A stretch of DNA of 64,000 nt from Liolophura sinensis (GCF_032854445.1 NC_088295.1:36548510-36612509), one strand, 5' to 3'; numbered from the stretch's first letter, positions 24,041-35,290 are shown. Translations and numbers: made by a program. Notes: generated by a model not told the origin, from the sequence alone.

Positions 24041-27000
24041 AGGTCATGTGACCAAACAGATCATTTTATTTTTCCCAAACAGAATAATCGAAGTGTTTTC
24101 TCCTGTTACGTAGTATACTCTGCATGTGACTCGAAAACGTCTATGTGTTTCATACATAGTAAGAGTGGCATGTGTTCATAAGCCTTCACATCGTTCAAGT
24201 TGACTTTACTTTCGTCGAAGAGTTAGTAAAGACTGACAAAGGCGTTATTATATTAGTTATATTTAACACACCTCAGCCGGGGCCTTCAATTGCATGGACA
24301 ACATTAACGGAAGCTTACAAGACACGGTAATGCTCGCATCAAACTCCCTTGTGGCAGGAAGATGCAGCGCACAAAATGGTATACAAAAAGCGCAGCAAAA
24401 TTCTCTGCAACGTGTAGACAATTCAATCTCAACTTTCACTGAAGCAACATGATATTAATTCAATGAGCTCAGAAAGTCTAAGCAGACCTTGTGTAAGTTT
24501 AAGATTCTGATCAAGGGTCTGCAAGGACATGATTATGACATAGTAAGAGTGACATATACGTAGAAAAGTTCTAACGAACGCGTCCTGGTCCGGTGCATAA
24601 CCTTTGTGACCCGTTTTATGTCGTATCTTGTAAAGCGTAGCAGTGACAGCCGCTCGCTGGGCCCATATCAATCGGCACCTTTTTCAAAAGTAAGCATAGT
24701 TTAACAATAAGCAGCGAAACTTGCTTTGTCAATGAAGACGGAAACCAGTGCACAGCGTGAAGATTACAGAGAAGGAAAGTAGTGTGGAGCGACAAGACGT
24801 TAAAGTAGGAAACCAGTGCGGAAACCAATGCGGAATGACAATAGTAGAGCAAAAGACCGATGAGGAACGACAAGCATTTAGAGAAGGAAACCGATGGGGG
24901 ATGACAAGACGACAAAGACGGAACTCAAAGGTATATCATGAAAGAGAATCGAGCATATTATGTTGCACTTTTGTGCGAAAAGCTTTATAAACATGATAAG
25001 AATAGAAAATCTAGGCATGAGTCTTTCCGTACACTGATGTTCAAATGTTAAAGGTCTTGGTTAACGAAGAACGCGCTGCAGTGTACTAATCCGTGCGGAT
25101 GTGAGAAAAAGACAAAGCCGCAGTTTTGAGATCCGCGATTACTTTCTGTGCTAGATACGCAGCGACAGTGTCAATATCTTTGAACCTGGAAACATATACA
25201 TCAAAGGATCTGTTTCCAGCGCATGTCACGTAGTCCCATAGAGGGCTAGGCCTGTGACTCATCGATTTGGGTACGTCTTCGTTCGAAGTAGCCTTTATCG
25301 CCATAGCTTGTTACAAAATGACTAGTCACACTACTATCAGTTCATTTACTGATTAAATGAATGATTGCTTGGTTTAAAGATTGATAAATATTTTTCAGTG
25401 TTTTTTTTTTAATATTAACTTCTTTGCAGAGCAATACAGTGGAATGCACAGGCAATACAGAGCAAGTAAATGCTATTCCAAGTCAAAAAAAAACTGACAA
25501 GAAAATGACACATGTAACTAATAGACCTATCAAGCGGTGATTATTTCTTTTCCACGAAGATATTAAGACAAAATTTCCTTCTCGTTTTGAAGCATTGGCA
25601 ACAGACTGTAATAATAGACCTTTCGTATGTAGGCCTATAGCTGTAAAATACATCTATCAGTTCTCTGTAAGCAATATCGCCAACAGGTTTCTCGTTACAT
25701 TATTAAGGCAAATACATGTAGATAGTATTTCTTGCTTTATCTGAGAAAGAGAACCAGTTTCTTGGGCCCACGAAGACCATAAGAGGCCTACTTCATCATA
25801 TCACAGGCTTCACTCCTAATACTCTATCCCGTAGAAAACAATTCACAGAAACCAGTAGAGGATTTTGTTCTACATTACGCTCTCGGTTCCATAGTTTCCC
25901 TCCTTTGTCTGCAGCCGTGATATTTCAACCGTTAAAATATTTATAAAGACAAACACAATCCGGTATTATATGTCCACCATTAGTCGAGATAGTGGTCGTG
26001 GATCCTCTCATATATCATATACGTTTCAATGAATGACGACAATACTTCCTGGCAGCAGCCAGGACATCTAAATTTATTTAAGGAAAATTTACTGATTACA
26101 TTTAAACATTATTTATTAAAATGTCAAGCTCTTGTGAACAAAGGCAATTTTTGTTCAATCTGGCATTCCTTTGGACACTCCCATTAGTTTAAGTTTCAGG
26201 TCTCAGAGCCTGCCATTTGACAAGAATACATCGATTAGCTCCACTCTTGTCAGTTGATTTTCTGCTGTTTAAGGAGAGAAAAGAAATTGACTTTAGCTCC
26301 AGTGTGATGCAAGCTCCGGGAAAATGTTTGCCAAGTACTGAAAGTCTGTGAGAAATAGAGAGCAAAACGTGACAGATCTATGGAAACGGATAGAAAACCA
26401 GTGTTTTATCTTCATTAGGTAAGGACAAAACGATACTCACAAATAAGGGATGCTGCAGTGATGGATCAGCGTTTACATGGATACAACACCAATGATATTT
26501 TACGGATCCAGCTTGTTGGCAAGTCAAACCAGTATAAACCTAAACCATAATTACTTATCACAACCAATCACATTTTTCTGGATGTGGATAATTTTTTCCC
26601 AAATCCTACTACCAAGACTCACGTGACGTTGGCTTGCATTTTGAACTCATACAGTATAATAACCTTTGCTTTTTTTCTCAGTCCTTGTATAAGCGACTCA
26701 ATGCGATCGTCAGAACAGACAAAACCAATACACCACTGTTATGTTTATGTGGCTGTAAACAGTTATTAAGCCCTGGTCTGGTGTAATAAGGGTTGTCACT
26801 ACGACACAGCGAGACAGTTACGCTTGGAACTCATCGCCTTGTCAGGAAGTTAGGTATAATAGAGAGGCCACATAGGGACATAAGCTCAACAAGCACATTA
26901 CCGCTTCAGGAGTGGGGACAATCTTAACACAGGTTATAAAAACTGGTGATGACAGGAATTTAAAGCTATTATCGAACGCTAGTTAATTGTTTTTAAGAAA

Positions 27001-27851
27001 ATAGTTAACTGGCGGATAGATTCATTGGTTGATTAATTGGGTTATTAGTTGATTTGTTGGTTTCTTTCAATGGTTGGTTGGCTGGTTGATTATCCACGGG
27101 TTATTTTACTTCTGTATTGATTGGTTGTAGGATTCATGAGTTACCCTTTGGAACCCCGGTCTTTCCAGAAAGCTTCATTTTCTATATCATTCTTTTTAAA
27201 AATAGAATGTTGAATACACGCAGTATCAGTTTCAAGCTGTCCATGAAGCAGTGAAATATGGGTTACTGCCTGTGTGGCGACCCTTTACATGTGGTGGCCT
27301 TCGCAGGGCTAAAGCTGACATGGACCTTATCCGGACATGAATAGGAAGTGCATACTGGCCGTACCTTTAAAGTGGTCAATGCCTGGTGGTGGTCTGATCG
27401 ACTTACTAATCGGATTAGCCCGACTGACCTGGTCAGCCAGTGTTTATGACAAAACAAGAGCCGTCCGAGTTGCCTTGAAGCGCTGAAACTAATCAAGAAG
27501 TGCCGCAGAAATCATTCAGCGTTCACCTATGTCTTAATTAAGAGTCACTAGCCTGAGAGTGACCAGTTTAGACTGGGAATGCATCTTGGCGAAATAGCTT
27601 GCTGGGGCAGAGTCGAAGAGAACCTATCATTTGCATAGCGGTAATTCGATTGTTAGTGAATTTTACTATTCAATCTTCTGTCGTAGTTTTATTCAGAGAG
27701 CGTATGAAATCATTTTGGTTGTGCTGTTACAAGAAAGCTGATGTCCACAAATGTGTTATTATTTAATTGTGAAAATCAACATAAATTAGCTATTGTTAAA
27801 ACATACAGTTAAATGGTGTAAATTCCTTGTAGATGCCATTCGCATTACATA
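24041..27851. other. Non-coding stretch upstream of the LTR element
   Basis: No supported gene apart from a weak small-ORF candidate at 25086-25304. A degenerate purine-rich repetition occurs at about 24760-24920 (GGAAACCAGTGCGG and variants), and a TTGGTTGGTTGG-type stretch at 27000-27090. No LTR-retrotransposon target duplication could be matched at the right-hand edge. Confidence 0.5.
25086..25304 (-). CDS. Possible small ORF, 72 residues, unrecognised
   Basis: I do not recognise this frame. It starts at an ATG with G at -3 and G at +4, a favourable animal start context, and has an ordinary soluble-protein composition. A predicted amphipathic helix (DIDTVAAYLAQKVIADLKTA) lies near the C-terminus. 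There is no obvious TATA box, intron signal or nearby AATAAA, no second copy in the window and no known domain. A random open frame of this length is expected by chance in several kb of sequence, so I list it only as a candidate. Confidence 0.15.
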   Translation of the reverse strand: MAIKATSNEDVPKSMSHRPSPLWDYVTCAGNRSFDVYVSRFKDIDTVAAYLAQKVIADLKTAALSFSHIRTD

Positions 27852-29014
27852 TGTAACAGGTCTAGCGTATGATTAATTCCCCCTTGGTAAGTTTTCTGTA
27901 AAAGGAGGTAGGAATTGTATACCCAGCAATCCCTGCACCGTCATCGGCATGACGATTCACTGACCAGCAGGTAAATTGAACTTTCTTTGTAATGTATATT
28001 ATTTTAGAAGCTTAGTAAACTTGTATGACCGTTTTAGTTATGCAAGGATGTTTTAACGATGTTTCGAGTGCAATCGCTCGACTGTAACTGTGAACGTGCG
28101 AGTTGTAAATGCCAAAAGTTTATACGTAGCCGAGTGTCGCTATGTAACGGTAATTGAGCACTCAGTAACACAACGCCTTGGTTCTTACGGCGCAACATAT
28201 TTTGTCTAGTTAGTATTTGTGAAAAACAGAAACGCCTAAGCGAGTATTTGCTTTTACTGTTAGTTATTAGTAGAGAGTTATGAGAGATTAAATAGCATTT
28301 CAGAAATGTGTTTGAATATTTTTTTGTATTCTTAGATGCATACGGATGTTTTAGACAAATGCATGTTACGAGCCCTACATTCAGTAAATATGGGTATTAT
28401 ATGTAGATCCAAAATGAAAGGTCCGACGAAGTTAAATGTTTCACTCTTGGTAATTAATGGAGTGGTGATTACACAACTAGTCATTCGCTACTAGCTTTAT
28501 TCTGTGTCTGTACACTGAAAATATTTTGTTCACTGTAAAAAATATAAGATGCCTATCAGTTTGTTTGAGTTGGAACCGGTCTATAATTAAGTGGCAATAC
28601 AGGAACAATGTATAGCACTGACAGGTTTAAATACTCGTGCTGTAATTGTTACACGTCTATATATGTCCATGGCCATAGCATATACAGTCATTATCAAGTT
28701 ACCCGTGTGGTTGCGGTCATAATAACCCTTCACCATGGTACATGACTATTAAGTTAGTGTTGATATATGGTATAAGTGTATTCTAGGACAGTATATAGGT
28801 ACAGGATATTTGGGTGTAAGCCTATGTTATGTATGGTAAATACATGGAAGGTTTATAGTATGTATTGTTATTGTCGTTTCAGGTCAGGGTGACCTCCCCT
28901 GGTTTTTTTCCTCTCACCGGTGTTTCTCAGAACCGAATAAACTGTTACAACTGTGTGGCGGAATTTGGCGTTTTGGTTGAAATTCTTTCTGCAACAAACA
29001 TGGCCGACCTCACA
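27852..29014 (+). repeat. 5' LTR
   Basis: 1163 bp, beginning TGTAACAGG and ending CCTCACA, so it carries TG...CA ends. An AATAAA signal lies at 28936-28941. The gag ATG candidate at 29000 is inside the last 15 bases. A donor-like GCAG|GTAAAT (GT at 27971) and an acceptor-like TTGTCGTTTCAG (ending 28882) are also present. I could not decide on a TATA box; TATATATG near 28660 is one candidate. Confidence 0.95.
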
Positions 29015-30130
29015 CTGGTGTCAGAAGTGGGATTAGGCAGAAAGAAAACAAGCAAAGGCAAAGTTAAGTTCAGTAAGTCAAAATCTGAGATACGAGAAAA
29101 CCAGGGTAGAGGGAAAGACAGAACTGTCCCTATGGCCAACACGGAAACAGACGAGGTCAGGGAACTGCGCAGGGAGATGGAACAATTGCGTGTGACTTTG
29201 GCCGCTGCTGTCAAAGAGTCAGGTGCTACACAGACTGCATTGCCTGAAACTAGACTTGTCCTGCCCCCACCCGTTAAATTACCAATTTACAGTGGTAAAG
29301 AGGATCCTGCTTCCTGGATTGAGCGAGCGAAGCGAACTCTGTCAACACAACATTTAGATGGCCAGGATGGTGTCCAGTTTCTCAAAGACTATCTTCAAGA
29401 AACCGCTGAAGATGAAATTCGTCACAGAGACCCCCAGTCGCCATATGATTTGTTTGACATTCTTAAAAGTGTGTTTGGTCGCCGCGCTTCAAGGCCACAG
29501 CAGATGAGGGAGTTTTATAACAGAACTCAGTTGGCAACAGAGACAATTACTCAGTACTCTCATGCACTTGTGTCAATGATGGAAAAAATGGACCTTGACT
29601 CAACCGAAAGTGAAGAACGGCTTAAGGAACAGTTTGTGGAGGGTATCAGAAACCAGGCCGTTCAGAGATTCTTAAAGCGACGTACACGCGATAATCGTCA
29701 TCTTGGGTTCTTGGAACTGAGGCAACTTGCTTTGGAGGAATGTGAAGAATCACAGACTGGTAAAGTGCATATTAAGGAAGTGTCTGCTGAACAGGACTCG
29801 GTAAAAGTTGATGAAACCCCCACATGGGGAAGAGAGTTAATTGATTTGACCAAACAAATGTTGAAAATCCATGCTAATATGTTTCAGTCGCAAACCCAAA
29901 ACGGTAATGTTGCTCAAAATGTACCAAGTGGCCATGTTAATCAACCATTGAATGCTGCTGTTAGTAATGATACACAGAATTATGCATGTTTTTACTGTCA
30001 CAAAGTAGGTCACTTTAAGGCTGATTGTCGTAAACGGAAGCGTGATTTAGAAAGGCGTGCAGCTAAAAGTAGTGGTAACCCTGAAAGTGGTGCAACTCAG
30101 CATTCATTGTCTGGTTCACACAGCTTATGA
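29000..30130 (+). CDS. gag: Gypsy Gag polyprotein
   Basis: Structural capsid and nucleocapsid precursor of the retrotransposon. From the ATG at 29000 it is 376 residues, ending at the UGA at 30128-30130. A Lys/Arg-rich stretch lies in the first 40 residues. A capsid-like region follows (LPIYSGKEDPASWIERAKRT, near residue 95), then a CCHC zinc knuckle, CFYCHKVGHFKADC, at residues 330-343, and a basic tail. The frame is also open upstream into the LTR back to 28865, but the only ATGs near the start are 29000 (inside the LTR) and 29132 (after the primer site). The first would make the primer-binding site part of the coding sequence. I cannot tell which is used. Confidence 0.9.
   Translation: MADLTLVSEVGLGRKKTSKGKVKFSKSKSEIRENQGRGKDRTVPMANTETDEVRELRREMEQLRVTLAAAVKESGATQTALPETRLVLPPPVKLPIYSGKEDPASWIERAKRTLSTQHLDGQDGVQFLKDYLQETAEDEIRHRDPQSPYDLFDILKSVFGRRASRPQQMREFYNRTQLATETITQYSHALVSMMEKMDLDSTESEERLKEQFVEGIRNQAVQRFLKRRTRDNRHLGFLELRQLALEECEESQTGKVHIKEVSAEQDSVKVDETPTWGRELIDLTKQMLKIHANMFQSQTQNGNVAQNVPSGHVNQPLNAAVSNDTQNYACFYCHKVGHFKADCRKRKRDLERRAAKSSGNPESGATQHSLSGSHSL
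29016..29033 (+). promoter_or_regulatory. Primer-binding site, tRNA-Leu type
   Basis: TGGTGTCAGAAGTGGGAT lies one base after the 5' LTR. It is complementary to a 3' end of the form ATCCCACTTCTGACACCA, which I recall as a metazoan tRNA-Leu terminus. TGG at the start pairs with the CCA tail, as required for minus-strand priming. Confidence 0.88.
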
Positions 30131-33100
30131 CGCCACATAGTAGGCACCTGTCCTGAAGTTGATGCAGTTATTGGTGGACAGCGCGTGTCTTGTTTGGTTG
30201 ACACAGGTTCACAAGTAACCACAGTAACAGAAGGTTTCTATGACAAATATCTGAGTAACCAACCCATTGACCATTTGTTAAATTTAAAGCTTACAGCTGC
30301 AAACGGTATTGACTTGCCATATATAGGGTATATGGTCACAAGTGTGAAAATTTGTGAGACAGTTGTAAATGACGTTGGTGTACTGGTACTTAAAGATAAA
30401 CCTGGGTCTGATTCTGTTAATGTTAAAAGACCAGGCATAATTGGTATGAATGTTTTGTGCCATGTTCCTGCATTTCAGAATATTCCAGTGCAGTCAGTCT
30501 CCGCTGAGCAGCCAAAAGTGCACAAATCTAAAATTGTTCGAACACCAGATAATCAGGAAGTATTAATCCCTGCATGTTCTATCGCGCGGATTAAATGTAC
30601 TGGCGTTCCGCCAAGACAGTTCACTCTTATTGAACCGTTAAATCAAGCTCCTGCAGGAGGCAAGTTAATGGTAGCTCCTACATTATCTAATGGACATGTT
30701 GAACTCTTAAATGTGACTGATGTGGACATTTGGTTACCACCTAGAACAATGTTGGGTAGAACACAGGACTGTGAGGTGGCAGAAGTAGTCAACTTGTCAG
30801 CCGGTGTTGATGAAATTGTGGTGGAGACAGCTGTTGACTGCAGTCCCAGTGGTCTTACCCCAGACCTGTCTGACTTTGATGGAACGCCTGAAGAGCTCAG
30901 TAAGGCATACCAGTTATTTGAAGACTATAAGGATGTGTTTTCTCCAGGACTAGGCATGACGCAAACTATAAAGCACCGCATTCACACTACCGATGAAATT
31001 CCGGTAAATGTGCCTTATAGGAGAATACCACCTCATCAGGTTGCAGAGGTTAAGTCTCACTTGCAGGATCTTCTCAATCAGGGAATAATACGACATAGCA
31101 CATCCAGGTATGGAGCTCCCCCGGTATTAGTCAAAAAGAAGAGTGGGAAATTGCGTCTATGTATTGATTACCGGCGGCTCAACAGCAAGACCGTTCGAGA
31201 TGTTTATCCCATCCCAAGAATCGAAGAATCGTTGGATGTTATGTGTGGTGCCCGATATTTTTCGACCATGGACTTAAGATCGGCATACAACCAGATCGAG
31301 GTTGAAGAAAGTGACCGTCATAAGACAGCATTTGTCACACCATTTGGACATTACGAGTACAACCGTATGCCATTCGGGCTTGTAAATGCGCCATTTTCGT
31401 TCCAACGTTTGATGACGCATGTGTTTCATGGGGACTTAATGGAACATTTGATCGTGTATCTAGACGACATCATCATCTGGTCGAGTGATATTTCCGAACA
31501 TTTCGAACGACTGGAGTCCGTTTTTCAAAAGCTTCGAAAACATGGGCTTAAGGCTGACCTTGAAAAGTGTTCGTTCTTCAAACATGAAGTTAACTTTCTG
31601 GGACATATCGTGTCTAGAAGTGGTGTCTCAACCGATCCGGACAAGATTGAGGCCGTGACAAACTGGCCTACTCCGGAAACACTACAGCAGTTAAGGTCGT
31701 TCCTTGGCTTTGCATCATATTATCGAAGGTTCGTTCAAAGGTTTGCCTCCATCGCTTCCCCGTTGTATGATGTCATCGGAAAGTGTGGCGAATCGAAACA
31801 TAAACGACACCGGAAACTTCAGAAAGACTGTCTGATCAAACATCTTTGGTCAGAAGACTGTCAGAAAGCGTTTCAGCTGCTGAAGGATAAGCTCACGAGT
31901 TCGCCTGTACTCACATTTCCTGACTTCACAAGACCTTTTGTGTTGGAAACTGATGCCAGTAATCGTGGCATCGGAGCTGTGCTAAGCCAGGAACAGGATG
32001 GTGAACTGAAAGTAGTGGCATATGCATCTAGGGGCCTCCGTCGTCCTGAGAGACAGTCTGGGTATTCAAGCCAAAAAATTGAGTTGTTAGCGCTTAAGTG
32101 GGCTGTATGCGACAAATTCCGGCCTTATCTTACAGGAGGGAAGTTTGTCGTATATACGGATAACAACCCGCTTACGTATCTCCTCTCCAAACCGAAAGTG
32201 CCAGCATTAGAGCAACGCTGGGTTAATGAGTTGTCTGGATTCAATTTTGAGTTTCGTTTCCGGTCTGGAAAATCGAACATCGCAGCGGATGCTCTTTCAA
32301 GACTCCCTGGACATGCCCTAGACCCCGATAACGTAGAACACTTAGCAAGTACGATACTGAGGAATCATGTTATCCCTGATGAATTGCGGGAAGCTGCATT
32401 GGGGAGCATATGTGTACAAATCAACAGCATTGACCCTGCTGACACCGGGTTAGCATCAGATAGTGCTACTGAACTTCCAAGATGGAACAGGGAGAATATG
32501 GTTGAATATCAGTCTAACGACCCAGCGATCGGAAGGCTAAAGCACTACTTGAAGTTGGATCGTCGTCCCACCCCTTCAGAGCGGTGTAAAGAGTCGAAAC
32601 AAACTCTGCTACTACTGAAGCAGTGGGAGCGCCTTGAGATTCGTGACAGTGTGTTGTATCGCCAGGTGAAGGGGAACAATGGAATTAGAAGTGCTAAGGT
32701 GCTCTTACCCATGTGCTTACAGGAAAAGGTGATGCATGACCTTCACGATGCTGCTGGACATCAGGGTGCAGATCGCCTAGAACTTCTGATTCGTGAACGT
32801 TGTTGGTTCCCAGAAATCTCTAAACGTGTTCAAGACTACATCAGAGGCTGTGAGAGATGCGTAAGAGGCAAAGGTCCTTATCTCCCACCTAAGACGTCAT
32901 TGGGACGGCTGGTTGCTACTAAGCCACTGGAAGTGGTCTCCATCGACTTCACCATTTTGGAAAAGGCGAGTAATGGTATGGAGAACGTGTTAGTGGTAAC
33001 TGACTGGTTCACAAAATTTACCATCGCGATTGGAACCCGCGATCAGAAGGCTTCAACCGTAGCCAAGGCTTTAGTGCGTGAGTGGTTTACACGCTATGGT

Positions 33101-34027
33101 GTCCCTCAACGTCTTCACTCTGATCAAGGACGGAATTTTGAAGGGCAAGTAATCTCAGAACTGTGTAAACTTTATGGAATCACAAAAAGTAGGACTACCC
33201 CTTACCACCCGGAGGGGAACGGGCAAACCGAGAGATATAATAGGACCCTCCACAATTTATTGTCGACCTTGCCAGAAAAACAGAAGAGGTTGTGGCCAAA
33301 GCACCTTCAGGAGTTGTGTTTTGCTTACAACGCAACACCACATGCAAGTACAGGGTACAGCCCCTTCTACCTGCTATTTGGGTTTGAAGCACGTTTTCCC
33401 GTCGATCAGTTGCTTGGAGTGCACGACTTGGATAGTTGCAGTAATGACAATGATTCATGGGTCTCCTTACATCAAGCCCGCTTGTGGCAAGCCCGGCAGC
33501 ACGTCCAGCAACAGCTTGAGACCAAGTATTTGGCAAGAAAACAGCGACATGAAAGGAAAGGTGTGAAACCCCCCATCCAGGCTGGTACACTGGTGTACGT
33601 TCGTCAACATCTTCCAGGAAGACGGAAGATCACAGATAAATTTGGACCGGAAGTGTATAAGGTTTTAGATGAACATAACGATGTTTATACACTGGAACTG
33701 GCAGATGGCAGTGGTGACATCAAACGGACTGGCCGTAAGGAAATAACACCAGTTGAGCTTTCCAGATGTCCCGTATCATCTGAAGTGGATTCATCTAACC
33801 GACCATCAGAACTCAATGATGAGTTGGATACTCCTGAGAACTACAGTTGTGACAGGCCTAGGTACATTCTAATGCAGCCGGTGCCCCAAAAGGCGGCTCG
33901 CCCGACAGATCAGTGTAGCTCGACAGTGTCAGGTGATTCACCCAGTGAACTAAGGAGAAGTAGGCGCACCACTGCAGGAACTCACTCGAATGTTAACCAT
34001 TTGCCGCGTACAGTATTAGGTCAGTAG
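30131..34027 (+). CDS. pol: Gypsy Pol: protease, RT, RNase H, integrase
   Basis: 1298 codons open in the same frame as gag, starting directly after its UGA with no ATG before the protease. Counting from that point, protease has LVDTGS with the catalytic Asp at residue 24. Reverse transcriptase has MPFGLVNAPFSFQ and the active site YLDD at residue 443. RNase H has ETDAS with its Asp at about 608. Integrase has an HHCC zinc domain ending CERC (32849-32860), then Asp 939, Asp 998 and Glu 1034, a D,D(35)E spacing, followed by a GPEVYKV segment typical of the C-terminal domain. All catalytic residues are present, with no frameshift or internal stop. YLDD instead of YVDD is a common Gypsy variant. 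Expression must need read-through of the UGA or another route. Confidence 0.95.
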   Translation, partial: RHIVGTCPEVDAVIGGQRVSCLVDTGSQVTTVTEGFYDKYLSNQPIDHLLNLKLTAANGIDLPYIGYMVTSVKICETVVNDVGVLVLKDKPGSDSVNVKRPGIIGMNVLCHVPAFQNIPVQSVSAEQPKVHKSKIVRTPDNQEVLIPACSIARIKCTGVPPRQFTLIEPLNQAPAGGKLMVAPTLSNGHVELLNVTDVDIWLPPRTMLGRTQDCEVAEVVNLSAGVDEIVVETAVDCSPSGLTPDLSDFDGTPEELSKAYQLFEDYKDVFSPGLGMTQTIKHRIHTTDEIPVNVPYRRIPPHQVAEVKSHLQDLLNQGIIRHSTSRYGAPPVLVKKKSGKLRLCIDYRRLNSKTVRDVYPIPRIEESLDVMCGARYFSTMDLRSAYNQIEVEESDRHKTAFVTPFGHYEYNRMPFGLVNAPFSFQRLMTHVFHGDLMEHLIVYLDDIIIWSSDISEHFERLESVFQKLRKHGLKADLEKCSFFKHEVNFLGHIVSRSGVSTDPDKIEAVTNWPTPETLQQLRSFLGFASYYRRFVQRFASIASPLYDVIGKCGESKHKRHRKLQKDCLIKHLWSEDCQKAFQLLKDKLTSSPVLTFPDFTRPFVLETDASNRGIGAVLSQEQDGELKVVAYASRGLRRPERQSGYSSQKIELLALKWAVCDKFRPYLTGGKFVVYTDNNPLTYLLSKPKVPALEQRWVNELSGFNFEFRFRSGKSNIAADALSRLPGHALDPDNVEHLASTILRNHVIPDELREAALGSICVQINSIDPADTGLASDSATELPRWNRENMVEYQSNDPAIGRLKHYLKLDRRPTPSERCKESKQTLLLLKQWERLEIRDSVLYRQVKGNNGIRSAKVLLPMCLQEKVMHDLHDAAGHQGADRLELLIRERCWFPEISKRVQDYIRGCERCVRGKGPYLPPKTSLGRLVATKPLEVVSIDFTILEKASNGMENVLVVTDWFTKFTIAIGTRDQKASTVAKALVREWFTRYGVPQRLHSDQGRNFEGQVISELCKLYGITKSRTTPYHPEGNGQTERYNRTLHNLLSTLPEKQKRLWPKHLQELCFAYNATPHASTGYSPFYLLFGFEARFPVDQLLGVHDLDSCSNDNDSWVSLHQARLWQARQHVQQQLETKYLARKQRHERKGVKPPIQAGTLVYVRQHLPGRRKITDKFGPEVYKVLDEHNDVYTLELADGSGDIKRTGRKEITPVELSRCPVSSEVDSSNRPSELNDELDTPENYSCDRPRYILMQPVPQKAARPTDQCSSTVSGDSPSELRRSRRTTAGTHSNVNHLPRTVLGQ

Positions 34028-34117
34028 TATTAGCTCATGGAGATGTAAATTAGTTTCCGCAGAATAGCGTCTTATATGTTGTATTACTAGTATATCATGA
34101 GGACATGATAGAGTTTC

Positions 34118-34126
34118 AAGGGGAGG
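34118..34126 (+). promoter_or_regulatory. Polypurine tract
   Basis: AAGGGGAGG sits two bases before the 3' LTR (TG at 34129), the usual position for priming plus-strand DNA synthesis. Confidence 0.88.
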
Positions 34127-34128
34127 CA

Positions 34129-35290
34129 TGTAACAGGTCTAGCGTATGATTAATTCCCCCTTGGTAAGTTTTCTGTAAAAGGAGGTAGGAATTGTATACC
34201 CAGCAATCCCTGCACCGTCATCGGCATGACGATTCACTGACCAGCAGGTAAATTGAACTTTCTTTGTAATGTATATTATTTTAGAAGCTTAGTAAACTTG
34301 TATGACCGTTTTAGTTATGCAAGGATGTTTTAACGATGTTTCGAGTGCAATCGCTCGACTGTAACTGTGAACGTGCGAGTTGTAAATGCCAAAAGTTTAT
34401 ACGTAGCCGAGTGTCGCTATGTAACGGTAATTGAGCACTCAGTAACACAACGCCTTGGTTCTTACGGCGCAACATATTTTGTCTAGTTAGTATTTGTGAA
34501 AAACAGAAACGCCTAAGCGAGTATTTGCTTTTACTGTTAGTTATTAGTAGAGAGTTATGAGAGATTAAATAGCATTTCAGAAATGTGTTTGAATATTTTT
34601 TTGTATTCTTAGATGCATACGGATGTTTTAGACAAATGCATGTTACGAGCCCTACATTCAGTAAATATGGGTATTATATGTAGATCCAAAATGAAAGGTC
34701 CGACGAAGTTAAATGTTTCACTCTTGGTAATTAATGGAGTGGTGATTACACAACTAGTCATTCGCTACTAGCTTTATTCTGTGTCTGTACACTGAAAATA
34801 TTTTGTTCACTGTAAAAAATATAAGATGCCTATCAGTTTGTTTGAGTTGGAACCGGTCTATAATTAAGTGGCAATACAGGAACAATGTATAGCACTGACA
34901 GGTTTAAATACTCGTGCTGTAATTGTTACACGTCTATATATGTCCATGGCCATAGCATATACAGTCATTATCAAGTTACCCGTGTGGTTGCGGTCATAAT
35001 AACCCTTCACCATGGTACATGACTATTAAGTTAGTGTTGATATATGGTATAAGTGTATTCTAGGACAGTATATAGGTACAGGATATTTGGGTGTAAGCCT
35101 ATGTTATGTATGGTAAATACATGGAAGGTTTATAGTATGTATTGTTATTGTCGTTTCAGGTCAGGGTGACCTCCCCTGGTTTTTTCCTCTCACCGGTGTT
35201 TCTCAGAACCGAATAAACTGTTACAACTGTGTGGCGGAATTTGGCGTTTTGGTTGAAATTCTTTCTGCAACAAACATGGCCGACCTCACA
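34129..35290 (+). repeat. 3' LTR
   Basis: 1162 bp and the same as the 5' LTR except for one fewer T in the homopolymer near the end (six against seven, around 35180). AATAAA is at 35212-35217. The sequence following it (from about 35292) is the start of the duplicated segment that carries gene copy A. Confidence 0.95.

Larger units (their letters stand above)
27852..35290 (+). mobile_element. Ty3/Gypsy LTR retrotransposon, nearly intact
   Basis: A 7.44 kb element with 5' LTR, tRNA-Leu-type primer-binding site, gag, pol in the order protease, reverse transcriptase, RNase H, integrase, then a polypurine tract and 3' LTR. That domain order defines Ty3/Gypsy, with integrase last. The LTRs differ only by one T in a homopolymer as far as I can compare by eye, so insertion or gene conversion was recent. 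Gag and pol share a frame and are separated by one UGA. The expected 4-6 bp target duplication is not visible: ACATA precedes the element and CAAAG follows it. No envelope-like frame follows pol. Confidence 0.96.

Noticed and set aside
33174-33590. Two 130-codon frames over the integrase region
   Set aside because: Shadows of the pol reading frame on other frames.
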